NCBI RefSeq assembly: GCF_014931215.1
Contig: NZ_CP063089.1
Span: 434,001-498,000, forward strand
DNA length: 64,000 nucleotides
Source of the DNA: Campylobacter sp. 2014D-0216
GTDB taxonomy: Bacteria; Campylobacterota; Campylobacteria; Campylobacterales; Campylobacteraceae
Reading direction: 5' to 3'
Part shown: in pieces, positions 55,915 through 64,000 of the stretch
Numbering within the stretch: the first letter of the stretch is position 1
Layout: each line of letters opens with the position of its first letter
Position numbers and translations under genes: made by a program
The notes under the pieces: generated by a model
What the model was told of the DNA's origin: nothing
Databases searched by the model: none
Seen by the model: only the letters and a program-made list of their open reading frames with translations

Positions 55915-58260
55915 ATGAAATGCAAGCATTGTCAATTAAGTTTTAAACAAGAACAAATGATAGAAAAAAATGGAAATTATTTTTGTTGTAAGGGTTGTGA
56001 GAGTGTTTATGAAATTTTACACGATAACAATTTAGAGGAATTTTATGAAAAACTAGGTAGTCAAACTCTAAATCCAGTGACTATAGAACATATCAATAAA
56101 GACTATGGCAAGTATATTCAAAAAACTAAAGAAGGTTTTAGTGAAATCTTTTTGCTTATAGAAGAAATTCACTGTGCTGCTTGTGTTTGGCTGAATGAGA
56201 AAATTCTCATTAAAAGCGAAGGAGTGGTTGAGGTTGATATTAATTCTATCACTCATAAGGCTAGGATTGTTTTTGATGATAAAAGTATTAACTTAGCACA
56301 AATTATACAAAATATAGAAAGTATAGGTTATAAAGCGAGTGTGTATTTGCCTACCAAAAATGAACAAAGAGCAACACAAACCAAAAGAGACTTTTATGCA
56401 AAATTAATCGTTGCTATAGCTTGTGTGATGAATATTATGTGGATTTCTGTTGCAAAGTATGCGGGTTTTTTTAGTGGTATGGATGCAGATACTAAAGATA
56501 TTTTGCATTTTGCGGAGTTTTTGTTGTGTACTCCTGTGCTTTTTTATACAGGATCTGTTTTTTATAAAAACGCCTATTATGCCTTAAAATTTAAGAACAT
56601 CAATATGGATACTTTGGTTATTAGCGGAGCAAGTTTGGCTTATATTTATTCTATTTGGGCTATGTTTTCAAGGGCTTCGCAGGTGTATTTTGACTCTGTT
56701 GCAATGATTATTTGTTTTGTTTTTATAGGAAAATACCTAGAGCTTTTGAGTAAAAAAAGAGCATTGGATACGCTTGATCATTTGCGTTCATTTTTGGTAA
56801 GCGAGGTAAGAGTTTTAAAAAATGGAGAAATCAAAAACACCGATGTTGAAGAAGTTGAAATAGGAGATATTATCGAATTAAAAGAAGGAGATAAGATACT
56901 AATTGATGGGGTGTGTATCAGTGGTAATGTAAGTTTAGATGTTTCTAGTTTAAGCGGAGAAAGCTTACCACTTGATGTGCAAAAAAACGATGTTATATAT
57001 TCTGCTTCTTTGGTTTTAAGTGGTAATGCCTTGTATAAAGTGAGTGCTTTATATAAAGACTCTAAATTAGCAAGGATAATCACTTTACTTGAAAACTCAA
57101 GTACCAAAAAAGCAAAAATAGAAAAAATGGTGCAGCAAGTTAGTAGGTATTTTTCTCCTATTATTTTAACTTGCGCTCTATTGTGTTTTGCTTTCACTTT
57201 TTTTGTGTTGAATTTAGGTTTCGAAGAGGCCATGATACGCATGGTTTCGGTATTGATTATTGCATGTCCTTGTGCTTTGGCTTTAGCTACTCCTGTGAGT
57301 TCTTTGGTAGCAATTAGCACAGGGTTAAAAGAAAAGATTTTGTTTAAAGAAGCTGGTGTAGTAGAAGATTTAAGTAAATGCAATATAGCGGTTTTTGATA
57401 AAACAGGAGTGCTGACAAAGGCGAGCTTGGAAATAAAAAAATACTATTTAGATGAAACACTAGATCATAATGAATTGGTGAGTTTTTTATCTTTAACCAA
57501 CCACCCTGTTGCAAAAAGTATTTTGCGATTTTTAAATATAAAGCAATATAATAGAATTGAATTTGATAAGGTAGAAAATTTCCAGGCAAGAGGATATAAG
57601 GCATTTTTAGGAAATGATGAGTGGCTTGGTGGCAATGAGAAATTTTTAAAAGAAAATTATATTCAAACCCAATCTTTTGAAAGTACTCATTTTATTTTTG
57701 CAAAAAACAAAGTGATTATGGCGGTGTTTGAGTTGGAGGATAAAATTCGAGATAATTCTAAAGAGTTGATCGATTTTCTTAAAAATCAAAAAATGCAAAT
57801 TTATATGCTTAGCGGGGATAATCCTTTTGCTGTAGAAAGAGTTGCAAAAAAATTAAAAATAAGCAACTATAAAGCTTCTTGTATGCCAGAAGACAAAATG
57901 CAAATTATAGCTAGTTTAAATCAAAAAGCTAAAGTCTTAATGGTAGGAGATGGGGTTAATGATGCTTTGGCGCTTTCTTATGCTGGGGTAGGGGTTTCAT
58001 TAAAGGAAGGTTCAGAACTTGCTATGGAAAATAGTGATATTGTATTGTTAAAAAATGATCTTGAAAGTTTACAAAAAGCCATGAAAATAGCAAAAAAAAC
58101 ATATTATATCATTAGACAAAATTTAACTTTTTCTTTATGTTATAATGCCTTGAGTATGCCTTTGGCTTTTTTTGGTTTGATTAATCCGCTAGTTGCGGCT
58201 TTATCGATGTCATTTAGTAGTATAATAGTAATTTTAAATGCTTTAAGGATAAGAAAATGA
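55915..58260 (+). CDS. ccoI: Copper-transporting P1B-type ATPase CcoI (cbb3 oxidase assembly)
   Basis: A 781-residue P-type ATPase. The N-terminus has extra cysteines (C3/C6 and CCKGC at 24-28) and a heavy-metal-associated motif CAAC (87-90). Transmembrane metal-binding CPC is at 451-453, the phosphorylated aspartate D495 is in DKTGVLT (usually DKTGTLT), and VGDGVND lies near residue 680. It exports copper to the periplasm for the CuB site of cbb3 oxidase. ccoS overlaps the end by 4 bp, which strongly supports CcoI rather than a detoxifying CopA. Corresponds to Cj1155c. Confidence 0.92.
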   Translation: MKCKHCQLSFKQEQMIEKNGNYFCCKGCESVYEILHDNNLEEFYEKLGSQTLNPVTIEHINKDYGKYIQKTKEGFSEIFLLIEEIHCAACVWLNEKILIKSEGVVEVDINSITHKARIVFDDKSINLAQIIQNIESIGYKASVYLPTKNEQRATQTKRDFYAKLIVAIACVMNIMWISVAKYAGFFSGMDADTKDILHFAEFLLCTPVLFYTGSVFYKNAYYALKFKNINMDTLVISGASLAYIYSIWAMFSRASQVYFDSVAMIICFVFIGKYLELLSKKRALDTLDHLRSFLVSEVRVLKNGEIKNTDVEEVEIGDIIELKEGDKILIDGVCISGNVSLDVSSLSGESLPLDVQKNDVIYSASLVLSGNALYKVSALYKDSKLARIITLLENSSTKKAKIEKMVQQVSRYFSPIILTCALLCFAFTFFVLNLGFEEAMIRMVSVLIIACPCALALATPVSSLVAISTGLKEKILFKEAGVVEDLSKCNIAVFDKTGVLTKASLEIKKYYLDETLDHNELVSFLSLTNHPVAKSILRFLNIKQYNRIEFDKVENFQARGYKAFLGNDEWLGGNEKFLKENYIQTQSFESTHFIFAKNKVIMAVFELEDKIRDNSKELIDFLKNQKMQIYMLSGDNPFAVERVAKKLKISNYKASCMPEDKMQIIASLNQKAKVLMVGDGVNDALALSYAGVGVSLKEGSELAMENSDIVLLKNDLESLQKAMKIAKKTYYIIRQNLTFSLCYNALSMPLAFFGLINPLVAALSMSFSSIIVILNALRIRK

Positions 58261-58463
58261 ATGGTGTTTTAATGATGATGATTGGAGTTTCATTACTTGC
58301 TTTGTTTTTGGCAATTTGTGCTTTACTTTGGGGTATTAAAAACAAGCAATTTGATGATGATTATAAATTTACCATTTTAAATGATAGTGAAGATGCTTTA
58401 AATGATGCAGTGATTTTAGAAAAGAGGAAAGAGGAAATTTTAAAGAATAAAAAACAGCCATAA
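58257..58463 (+). CDS. ccoS: CcoS, cbb3 oxidase maturation protein
   Basis: A 68-residue protein with one N-terminal membrane helix (about residues 5-26), then KNKQFDDDYKFTILNDSEDA, the CcoS pattern of acidic residues after a GIKNKQFDD turn. It is required for cofactor insertion into cbb3 oxidase. Its start overlaps the ccoI stop codon (ATGA), so the two are coupled. Confidence 0.88.
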   Translation: MNGVLMMMIGVSLLALFLAICALLWGIKNKQFDDDYKFTILNDSEDALNDAVILEKRKEEILKNKKQP

Positions 58464-58472
58464 AGGCTGTTT
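58452..58472. terminator. Hairpin between ccoS and the cytochrome c553 gene
   Basis: AAACAGCC and GGCTGTTT form an 8-bp stem with loop ATAAA. On the minus strand it is followed by a T-run, fitting a terminator of the cytochrome gene. It overlaps the ccoS stop. Confidence 0.75.
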
Positions 58473-58475
58473 AGA

Positions 58476-58781
58476 TTATTTTTTTAAGCTTTCAATATGT
58501 TCTTCGATCGCTTTGAAATCTGCTTCAGTTAAACCTTTAAGATTGATTTTCATAATCGCACCTTGGCCATAAGCATTTCTTTTGCCTGCTGCATATTCTT
58601 TCATGTATTGTAATCTTTCAGCTGCAGTTAAAGAATTTAACGCAGGGACTTTGTTAAGATAAACTTTGTCTGCTTTAGCACCATGACATACTGCACATTT
58701 TTTATAAAGTGTAGCACCATCTGCAGCAAAAGCTGAAACACCTAGACATGCCAAAGCTGATAAAACAAGTAGCTTTTTCAT
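58476..58781 (-). CDS. Periplasmic cytochrome c553-type protein
   Basis: A 101-residue class I cytochrome c. The signal peptide (KKLLVLSALACLGVSAFA) is followed by the haem motif CAVCH (about residues 32-36). A methionine ligand candidate lies in GAIMKINLKGL. It likely carries electrons from the bc1 complex to cbb3 oxidase or to a peroxidase. Its position beside ccoI-ccoS matches Cj1153. It is transcribed convergently to ccoS. Confidence 0.88.
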   Translation of the reverse strand: MKKLLVLSALACLGVSAFAADGATLYKKCAVCHGAKADKVYLNKVPALNSLTAAERLQYMKEYAAGKRNAYGQGAIMKINLKGLTEADFKAIEEHIESLKK

Positions 58782-58898
58782 TGTATCACTCCTATATAAA
58801 TTGAAAATAAAATGTTTTTAATTATAAGCTTTTTTTATTTAAATATACTTAAAAATTTTTTTAGCAGTCAAATTATAAAAATCTTAATAAAAATACAT

Positions 58899-58904
58899 TA
58901 TAAT
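58899..58904 (+). promoter_or_regulatory. -10 element very close to the gmhB start
   Basis: TATAAT ends 6 bp before the gmhB ATG, so a transcript starting 6-8 nt downstream would begin at or next to the start codon. No Shine-Dalgarno sequence is visible. A leaderless mRNA is likely if this is the promoter. Confidence 0.5.
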
Positions 58905-58910
58905 TTTTGC

Positions 58911-59426
58911 ATGAAAACAAAGGCGTTATTTTTAGATAGAGATGGAATTATCAATATAGATAAAAAATATGTTCATAAGATTGAGGATTTTGAATTTTGT
59001 GAAGGTATTTTTGAGCTTTGTGATTTTTTTCAAAAACAAAATTTTGCAATTTTTGTTGCAACTAATCAATCTGGCATTGCAAGAAAATATTATAGTGAAA
59101 AAGATTTTGAGGTTTTAAGTGCATATATGCTAAGTGAGCTAAATAAACAAGGTATAAAAATAGAAAAAATTTACCACTGTCCTCATTTGGAAAATTGCGA
59201 ATGTCGCAAACCAAAACCTGGCATGTTCTTAAAAGCACAAAAAGAATTTAACCTAGATCTTTCTCTTTCTTTTTTTGTGGGAGATAATTTAACTGATATG
59301 CAGGCTGGAATTTGCGCAGGCATAAAAAATTTATTTTTAATCAACGAAAATTATAACGATGATGAAAATTATAAAGCCTTTAAAAATTTAAAAGAATTTT
59401 TGCATTATTTAAAGGAAGAAAAATGA
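58911..59426 (+). CDS. gmhB: D-glycero-beta-D-manno-heptose 1,7-bisphosphate 7-phosphatase
   Basis: A 171-residue HAD-family phosphatase. The nucleophile aspartates are in LFLDRDG (D9 and D11). The GmhB zinc site appears as CPHLENCECRKPKPG, and GDNLTDMQAG carries the final acidic motif. It removes the 7-phosphate from heptose bisphosphate in ADP-heptose synthesis. I use the ATG at 58911; the frame upstream to 58812 codes for an unlikely hydrophobic extension over the promoter. It overlaps hldD by 4 bp. First gene of the gmhB-hldD-hldE-gmhA unit. Confidence 0.9.
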   Translation: MKTKALFLDRDGIINIDKKYVHKIEDFEFCEGIFELCDFFQKQNFAIFVATNQSGIARKYYSEKDFEVLSAYMLSELNKQGIKIEKIYHCPHLENCECRKPKPGMFLKAQKEFNLDLSLSFFVGDNLTDMQAGICAGIKNLFLINENYNDDENYKAFKNLKEFLHYLKEEK

Positions 59427-60376
59427 AAATTGTAATAACAGGCGGAGCAGGTTTTATAGGATCAGCATTGGCTTTAGAGCTTCAGGAACAACATGAGATT
59501 TTAATTGTAGATAAAATGCGTTCAAATGTTGTTTTTGATAATGGAAATTTAGAAAGTTTTGGACATTTTAAGAATTTGCTTGACTTTAACGGGGAGCTTT
59601 ATGTAGGTGATATTAATGATGAAAAAACTTTAGCATATATAAAAAGTTTTAAACCTGATGTGATTTTTCACAAAGCTGCGATTTCTGATACAACGGTTTA
59701 TGATCAAAATAAAGTTTTAAGTACCAACTTAAATACTTTTAAAGATTTTATTGAGCTTGCGCTAGAGATTGATGCTAAATTAATTTATGCAAGTTCAGCA
59801 TCAGTTTATGGAGATGCTCCTAGTCCTCAAACTGTAAATTTAAGTGAAGCCCCTAAAAATCCTTATGCTTTTTCAAAATTAATGATGGATAAATTAGCAA
59901 AAAAATATTTTGATAAAATGCATATAGTAGGGCTTAGATATTTTAATGTATATGGTAAAGGGGAATTTTTTAAAAATACTACCGCTTCTATGATTTTGCA
60001 ATTTGGACATCAGATTTTAGCAGGGAAGAATCCTCGTTTATTTGAAGGTAGTGATCAAATTTATCGTGATTTTGTTTATATTAAAGACGTCGTAAGTGCT
60101 AATTTGGAAGCATTAGAAACAAAAAGTGGTATTTATAATGTTGCAACAGGAAAAGCAAGAAGTTTTCAAGATATAGTGGATATTTTACAAAAAGAATTAA
60201 ACACTAATTATCCTTGCGAGTATATTCCTAATCCTTATAAAAATGCTTATCAATTTCATACTCAAGCAAAACTAGATGCAAATTTTTTATATACACCACA
60301 ATATAGTCTTGAAGAAGGAATCAAAGACTATCTAAATGAAATCAAAAGACTTTATGAAAAGGAAGTAAATGTTTGA
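59423..60376 (+). CDS. hldD: ADP-L-glycero-D-manno-heptose 6-epimerase
   Basis: A 317-residue extended SDR epimerase. The NADP-binding motif GGAGFIGSA is at residues 7-15, ASSASVYGD and the catalytic YxxxK (NPYAFSK) follow around residues 130-155. It converts ADP-D,D-heptose to the L,D form used in the lipooligosaccharide inner core. It overlaps gmhB by 4 bp and hldE by 8 bp. Confidence 0.93.
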   Translation: MKIVITGGAGFIGSALALELQEQHEILIVDKMRSNVVFDNGNLESFGHFKNLLDFNGELYVGDINDEKTLAYIKSFKPDVIFHKAAISDTTVYDQNKVLSTNLNTFKDFIELALEIDAKLIYASSASVYGDAPSPQTVNLSEAPKNPYAFSKLMMDKLAKKYFDKMHIVGLRYFNVYGKGEFFKNTTASMILQFGHQILAGKNPRLFEGSDQIYRDFVYIKDVVSANLEALETKSGIYNVATGKARSFQDIVDILQKELNTNYPCEYIPNPYKNAYQFHTQAKLDANFLYTPQYSLEEGIKDYLNEIKRLYEKEVNV

Positions 60377-61748
60377 TGTTTTAAATTCAAAAAGACCCAA
60401 AATTCTAGTTGTTGGGGACTTTATAGTTGATCATTATATATGGTGTGATTGTACTAGAATTTCTCCTGAAGCTCCTGTAATGATAATGAAATCACAAAAA
60501 GAAGACAAAAGATTAGGTGGTGCTGGAAATGTATATGCAAATTTAAAAAGTCTTGGTGCTGAGGTTTATGCTTTGGGGCTTGTGGGTGATGATGAGAGTG
60601 GTAGGTTTTTAAAAGAAAATTTAAATGCAAGTTTATTAGTAGAAAAAAATAGAAAAACTCCACTCAAAAGCAGAGTTTTATCGCATTCGCAGCAGGTTTT
60701 AAGACTTGATGATGAAAATGATTTTAATACGCAATTAGAAGATGAGCTTATTGATGAGTTTAAGAAAATAGCTAAAGATTATGATGCGATTGTTTTGAGT
60801 GATTATGCTAAAGGTGTTTTAACGCCAAAAGTAACAAGAGCTTTAATTTCTCATGCAAATACCCTAAATTTGCCTATTTTGGTAGATCCAAAAGGAAAAG
60901 ATTTTAGTAAATATCAAAACGCAACACTGCTTACACCTAATAAAAAAGAAGCTATGCAGGCTTTAGGTGTAGAGAAAATAGAAAATCTAGAACAAGCAAT
61001 AAAACAATTAAAAGATGATCTTGGTTTGTGTTATTCGATTATAACTTTATCTGAAGAAGGCATTGCACTTTTTGATGATCGTTTGCATATTATCCCTGCT
61101 AAGGCTTTAGAAGTATATGATGTAACTGGTGCTGGTGATAGTGTTATAGCTATGCTTGCTTATGCTTTGGCTTTAAAGATTGATATTGTCAAAGCATGTG
61201 AATTAGCCAATGATGCTGCAGCGGTTGTAGTGGCAAAAGTTGGAAGCGTTAGTGTTAGTTTAGATGAGATAAGAAATTTAGAAAAAGCTTCTTTTGAGGG
61301 TAAAATCAAAAGTAAAGAAGAGCTTGTAAAAATAACACAACATCAAAAAGTGGTTTTTACAAATGGTTGTTTTGATATCATGCACTATGGGCATATAAAA
61401 TACCTTGAAAAAGCCAAAAGGCTAGGAGATGTGTTAGTTGTGGGGTTAAATTCAGATCAAAGCATTAAAAGACTTAAAGGAGATTTAAGACCCATTAATG
61501 CTGAATTTCAACGTGCATGTATGCTTGCGAGTATGTATTTTGTAGATTATGTGGTAATTTTTGATGAGGATACGCCTTTTGAATTGATCCAGTTTTTAAA
61601 ACCCGAGATACTCGTAAAAGGGGCTGATTATAAAGATAAAGAAGTAGTTGGATCAGACATAGTAAAAAAAGTAGAATTGATTGATTTTGAAGAAGGTTTT
61701 AGCACCACTAATATTATCAATAGGATTGTTAATGATAAAAAAAATTGA
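60369..61748 (+). CDS. hldE: Bifunctional heptose 7-phosphate kinase / heptose 1-phosphate adenylyltransferase
   Basis: A 459-residue two-domain protein. The N-terminal PfkB-type sugar kinase domain has [17 protein letters not shown] near residue 51 and the active-site DVTGAGDSV near residue 254. The C-terminal nucleotidyltransferase domain begins FTNGCFD and carries HxGH as H339-Y-G-H342. It performs the kinase and adenylyl steps on either side of GmhB. It overlaps hldD by 8 bp and gmhA by 17 bp. Confidence 0.94.
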   Translation: MFDVLNSKRPKILVVGDFIVDHYIWCDCTRISPEAPVMIMKSQKEDKRLGGAGNVYANLKSLGAEVYALGLVGDDESGRFLKENLNASLLVEKNRKTPLKSRVLSHSQQVLRLDDENDFNTQLEDELIDEFKKIAKDYDAIVLSDYAKGVLTPKVTRALISHANTLNLPILVDPKGKDFSKYQNATLLTPNKKEAMQALGVEKIENLEQAIKQLKDDLGLCYSIITLSEEGIALFDDRLHIIPAKALEVYDVTGAGDSVIAMLAYALALKIDIVKACELANDAAAVVVAKVGSVSVSLDEIRNLEKASFEGKIKSKEELVKITQHQKVVFTNGCFDIMHYGHIKYLEKAKRLGDVLVVGLNSDQSIKRLKGDLRPINAEFQRACMLASMYFVDYVVIFDEDTPFELIQFLKPEILVKGADYKDKEVVGSDIVKKVELIDFEEGFSTTNIINRIVNDKKN

Positions 61749-62292
61749 AAAAGAAATAATAGAACATCAAAAAACTTTAGAGCAAGTTTTAAATTTAAAA
61801 GAGCAAGTTGCTTTGGTTGCTCAAGAATTGAAAAATTGTCTAAAGCAAGGTGGTAAGATTTTAATTTGTGGAAATGGCGGTAGTGCAGCAGACAGCCAGC
61901 ATTTTGCAGCTGAATTGAGTGGGAGATATAAAAAAGAAAGAAAAGCTTTGGCTGCTATTGCGCTAAGTACAGATACTTCAGCTTTAAGTGCTATAGGAAA
62001 TGACTACGGTTTTGAATTTGTTTTTTCAAGACAAGTGGAAGCTTTGGCTAGCGGTAATGATGTTTTAATTGGTATTTCAACGAGTGGAAAGAGCATCAAT
62101 GTTATCAAAGCGTTTGAAAAAGCTAAAGGCATTGGAGTTAAGTGTATAGGTTTAAGTGGGAAAGGCGGTGGTTTGATGAATGCATTATGCGATCATAACA
62201 TAGTTATCCCAAGCGATGATACTGCAAGAATTCAAGAAATGCATATTTTAATTATACATTGTTTGTGTGATTTGATAGAAGAAGAATACTAA
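61732..62292 (+). CDS. gmhA: Sedoheptulose 7-phosphate isomerase
   Basis: A 186-residue SIS-domain isomerase. [20 protein letters not shown] is at about residues 44-63, and [20 protein letters not shown] and the C-terminal [16 protein letters not shown] are typical of GmhA. It makes heptose 7-phosphate, the first step of the pathway. The ATG at 61732 lies within the hldE 3' end (17-bp overlap); the longer frame from 61681 is not supported. In C. jejuni the LOS gene waaF lies next; here pyruvate kinase lies convergently. Confidence 0.92.
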   Translation: MIKKIEKEIIEHQKTLEQVLNLKEQVALVAQELKNCLKQGGKILICGNGGSAADSQHFAAELSGRYKKERKALAAIALSTDTSALSAIGNDYGFEFVFSRQVEALASGNDVLIGISTSGKSINVIKAFEKAKGIGVKCIGLSGKGGGLMNALCDHNIVIPSDDTARIQEMHILIIHCLCDLIEEEY

Positions 62293-62315
62293 GTTTGGGT
62301 TATTTACCCAAACTT
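62291..62315. terminator. Hairpin spanning the gmhA and pyk stop codons
   Basis: AAGTTTGGGT and ACCCAAACTT form a 10-bp stem with loop TATTT. Neither side has a long T-run, so efficiency is uncertain, but the position between convergent genes fits a shared terminator. Confidence 0.65.
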
Positions 62316-63751
62316 AAATAATACTCGATTTGATCTTTTTGTAAAATTCTAATTAAATTCGTACTTCCTGCTACACCTATAGGAAAACCTGCTGTAAGGG
62401 TATAAACACCATCTCTTTTCATCAAACCTTTTTCAACTCCAAGTTTTACTGAGTTGCTTAAAAGTTCTGTTAAATTCTCATGTTTTTCTATTAAAATAGC
62501 AGGTTGTACACCCCAAACTATACTTAAGAAATTTAAAGTTTTTTTAGAATGTGTAATAGCTATAATGTCCATTTTTGGACGATATCTCGCAGTTTTAATG
62601 GCAGAAGCACCACTGCTTGTTATGGTGAAAATTGCATTAGCATTTAAATCAGTTGCTAATTGAGTGCTTGATTTTGCGATGATATCTGTTTCATTAAAGC
62701 ATTTGAAATTTTCAAATTTTTCATAAGGATAGTTTTTTTCAGTTTCGATGATAGTTTGAGTCATGATATCTACTGCATTGGCAGGATCAATACCAACAGC
62801 ACTTTCTTCGCTAAGCATAACTGCATCGGTGCCATCAAGTACCGCATTTGCCACATCTGAAATTTCAGCTCTAGTTGCTGTTTTAGATTTTGCAAGCGAG
62901 AAGAGCATTTGTGTGGCAGTGATGACTGGTTTGTTAGCTTCGTTGGCTTTTTTTATGATGAGTTTTTGTATATTTGGTACTCTATAATAAGGAACCTCTA
63001 TACCCAAATCACCTCTTGCAACCATAATACCATCACTGCAGCTTATAATTTCATCGATATTTTCAACTGCATCGAATTTTTCTATTTTTGCAAAAATAGC
63101 AATTTTAGCATTATTTTCATCAAGAATTTTTTTTACTTCATCAATATCATGGGCATTTTGCACAAAAGAAATAGCTAGAAAATCAACATCATTTTTAATA
63201 CCCCAAGCTAGATCATCTTTGTCTTTTTGTGTGATAATATCGATATTGATTTTTGTGTTAGGAAAATTGATTCCTTTGTTTGAGCTAAGTATTCCGCTAT
63301 TTTCTACTTGGGTTTGGATAAAATCTTTTTCAACTTGTACTACTTTGGTTTTAATAGAGCCATCACAAAGGTAAATGTATTCTCCAACCTTTAACATAGA
63401 GAGAATTTCTGGGTGATTAATGCATACTCTATAATGTTCATTAGAAAATTTTTCACCATCAAATGTATCTTTGTAAAAGTCTAATCGATCGCCGTTTTTT
63501 AATTCAAAAGGTTCTGGAATTTTTAAAGTTCTGATTTTTGGACCACTTATATCTTGTAAAATTCCAATTCTTGCGTTTAATTCAGCTGCGACTTTTCTAA
63601 TAGTGGCTAAATTTTGACTATGATACTCATGGCTACCATGTGAGAAATTTAAACGAAAGACATTTACACCATTAATGATCATTTGTCTAACAGTAGTTTC
63701 ATTTTCGCTTGCTGGTCCAATCGTTGCAACAATTTTTGTCTTTTTTAGCAT
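62300..63751 (-). CDS. pyk: Pyruvate kinase
   Basis: A 483-residue glycolytic enzyme. The N-terminus KKTKIVATIGPASENE, RLNFSHGSHEYH near residue 33, and the active-site block AIFAKIEKFDAVENIDEI with VARGDLGIEVPY (about residues 216-255) are conserved, and the C-terminal regulatory domain is present. It converts phosphoenolpyruvate and ADP to pyruvate and ATP. Most Campylobacter lack phosphofructokinase, so the gene serves the lower pathway only. It lies 12 bp downstream of mqo on the same strand, as for Cj0392c/Cj0393c. Confidence 0.95.
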   Translation of the reverse strand: MLKKTKIVATIGPASENETTVRQMIINGVNVFRLNFSHGSHEYHSQNLATIRKVAAELNARIGILQDISGPKIRTLKIPEPFELKNGDRLDFYKDTFDGEKFSNEHYRVCINHPEILSMLKVGEYIYLCDGSIKTKVVQVEKDFIQTQVENSGILSSNKGINFPNTKINIDIITQKDKDDLAWGIKNDVDFLAISFVQNAHDIDEVKKILDENNAKIAIFAKIEKFDAVENIDEIISCSDGIMVARGDLGIEVPYYRVPNIQKLIIKKANEANKPVITATQMLFSLAKSKTATRAEISDVANAVLDGTDAVMLSEESAVGIDPANAVDIMTQTIIETEKNYPYEKFENFKCFNETDIIAKSSTQLATDLNANAIFTITSSGASAIKTARYRPKMDIIAITHSKKTLNFLSIVWGVQPAILIEKHENLTELLSNSVKLGVEKGLMKRDGVYTLTAGFPIGVAGSTNLIRILQKDQIEYYLSLGK

Positions 63752-63763
63752 TTTTAATCCTTT

Positions 63764-64000
63764 TTATAGTAGTTCGCTAGCAAATAAATCCTCATTAAAA
63801 TTTGTACCTAGGTATTGACAGATAAGTTTTGCATCTCTATAGCCATTCCCAAGACAACTTGTAGCACCTGGACTTGGAGTCATATTGAAGATTATACCTG
63901 GAATCTCTGTGATACTTGCTTCACCAAGCATTAGCTCGCCTGCTTTTTTATCAAGTACTTGTGGACGAACCCCACCAAATTTTTTAGCATAATAAATATC
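63764..64000 (-). CDS. mqo: Malate:quinone oxidoreductase, C-terminal end (cut by the window edge)
   Basis: The last 79 codons of a minus-strand gene run into the right edge. The residues DIYYAKKFGGVRPQVLDKKA, then GEASITEIPGIIFNMTPSPG and ATSCLGNGYRDAKLICQYLG match the C-terminus of the epsilonproteobacterial FAD-dependent malate:quinone oxidoreductase. It oxidises malate to oxaloacetate and reduces menaquinone. It is followed by pyk. The start is not in the window. Confidence 0.85.
   Translation of the reverse strand, partial: DIYYAKKFGGVRPQVLDKKAGELMLGEASITEIPGIIFNMTPSPGATSCLGNGYRDAKLICQYLGTNFNEDLFASELL

Noticed and set aside
56778-57383. 201-residue minus-strand ORF inside ccoI
   Set aside because: It is antisense to a highly conserved P-type ATPase region; low complexity, and no family recognised.

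Overview
The window is a Campylobacter chromosome segment, most likely from the C. lari group. It is very AT-rich and has a complete rrn operon with thermotolerant-Campylobacter 16S sequence. It carries a major outer membrane porin, a futalosine-pathway MqnE, a CcoI/CcoS pair and a CfrA-like siderophore receptor. The species call is an inference from remembered 16S and protein similarity; no search was run.

Layout. 1-2743: 3' part of mqnE, a purine permease and a phosphoribosyltransferase. 2744-7644: a Tat-exported molybdoenzyme with a periplasmic cytochrome c, then an unrecognised polytopic membrane protein translationally coupled to a pseudopilin-like protein. 7645-10004: a gene-poor stretch with a long stem-loop, the porin gene porA and a YaaA-family gene. 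10055-23917: a long information-processing block in the ancient order tRNA-Thr/Tyr/Gly/Thr, tuf, rpmG, tRNA-Trp, secE, nusG, rplK, rplA, rplJ, rplL, rpoB, rpoC. 23915-31868: a complete L-fucose-type catabolic locus with a divergent IclR regulator, inserted between rpoC and rpsL. 32067-35079: rpsL, rpsG, fusA. 35239-35376: a 10-bp minisatellite. 35411-41390: a CorC-like protein, an SbmA-like transporter, PutP, carboxynorspermidine dehydrogenase and an orphan ModB. 41554-47187: 16S, tRNA-Ala, tRNA-Ile, 23S, 5S, with visible RNase III-type processing stems. 47188-48717: 1.5 kb without a recognisable gene, G-rich and C-poor, with a 9-bp minisatellite and a G8 tract. 48718-52901: a DUF411 protein, TonB/ExbD/ExbB and a CfrA-like receptor with Fur-box-like sequences. 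52898-55743: dnaX and rho. 55915-58781: ccoI, ccoS, cytochrome c553. 58911-62292: gmhB-hldD-hldE-gmhA (ADP-L-glycero-D-manno-heptose). 62300-64000: pyruvate kinase and the 3' end of mqo.

How the genes work together. The fuc locus encodes uptake (FucP), oxidation to the lactone (FucX-like), lactone hydrolysis, dehydration by a two-gene UxaA-type enzyme, aldol cleavage by a DapA-like enzyme and aldehyde oxidation, with pyruvate and lactate as expected products. A perfect 22-bp palindrome just before the first structural gene is the best candidate operator for the IclR protein. The heptose genes supply the lipooligosaccharide core. TonB/ExbBD energise the adjacent receptor. CcoI/CcoS serve the cbb3 oxidase, and MqnE and Mqo belong to menaquinone-based respiration.

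The most unusual structure is around the rRNA operon. It lies between a 157-nt stretch with no G (starting at a C8 tract) and a downstream region containing 138 nt with no C (ending near a G8 tract). Compared from memory with C. jejuni, the operon and several genes sit inside a tonB-sbmA-corC gene string that is contiguous there.
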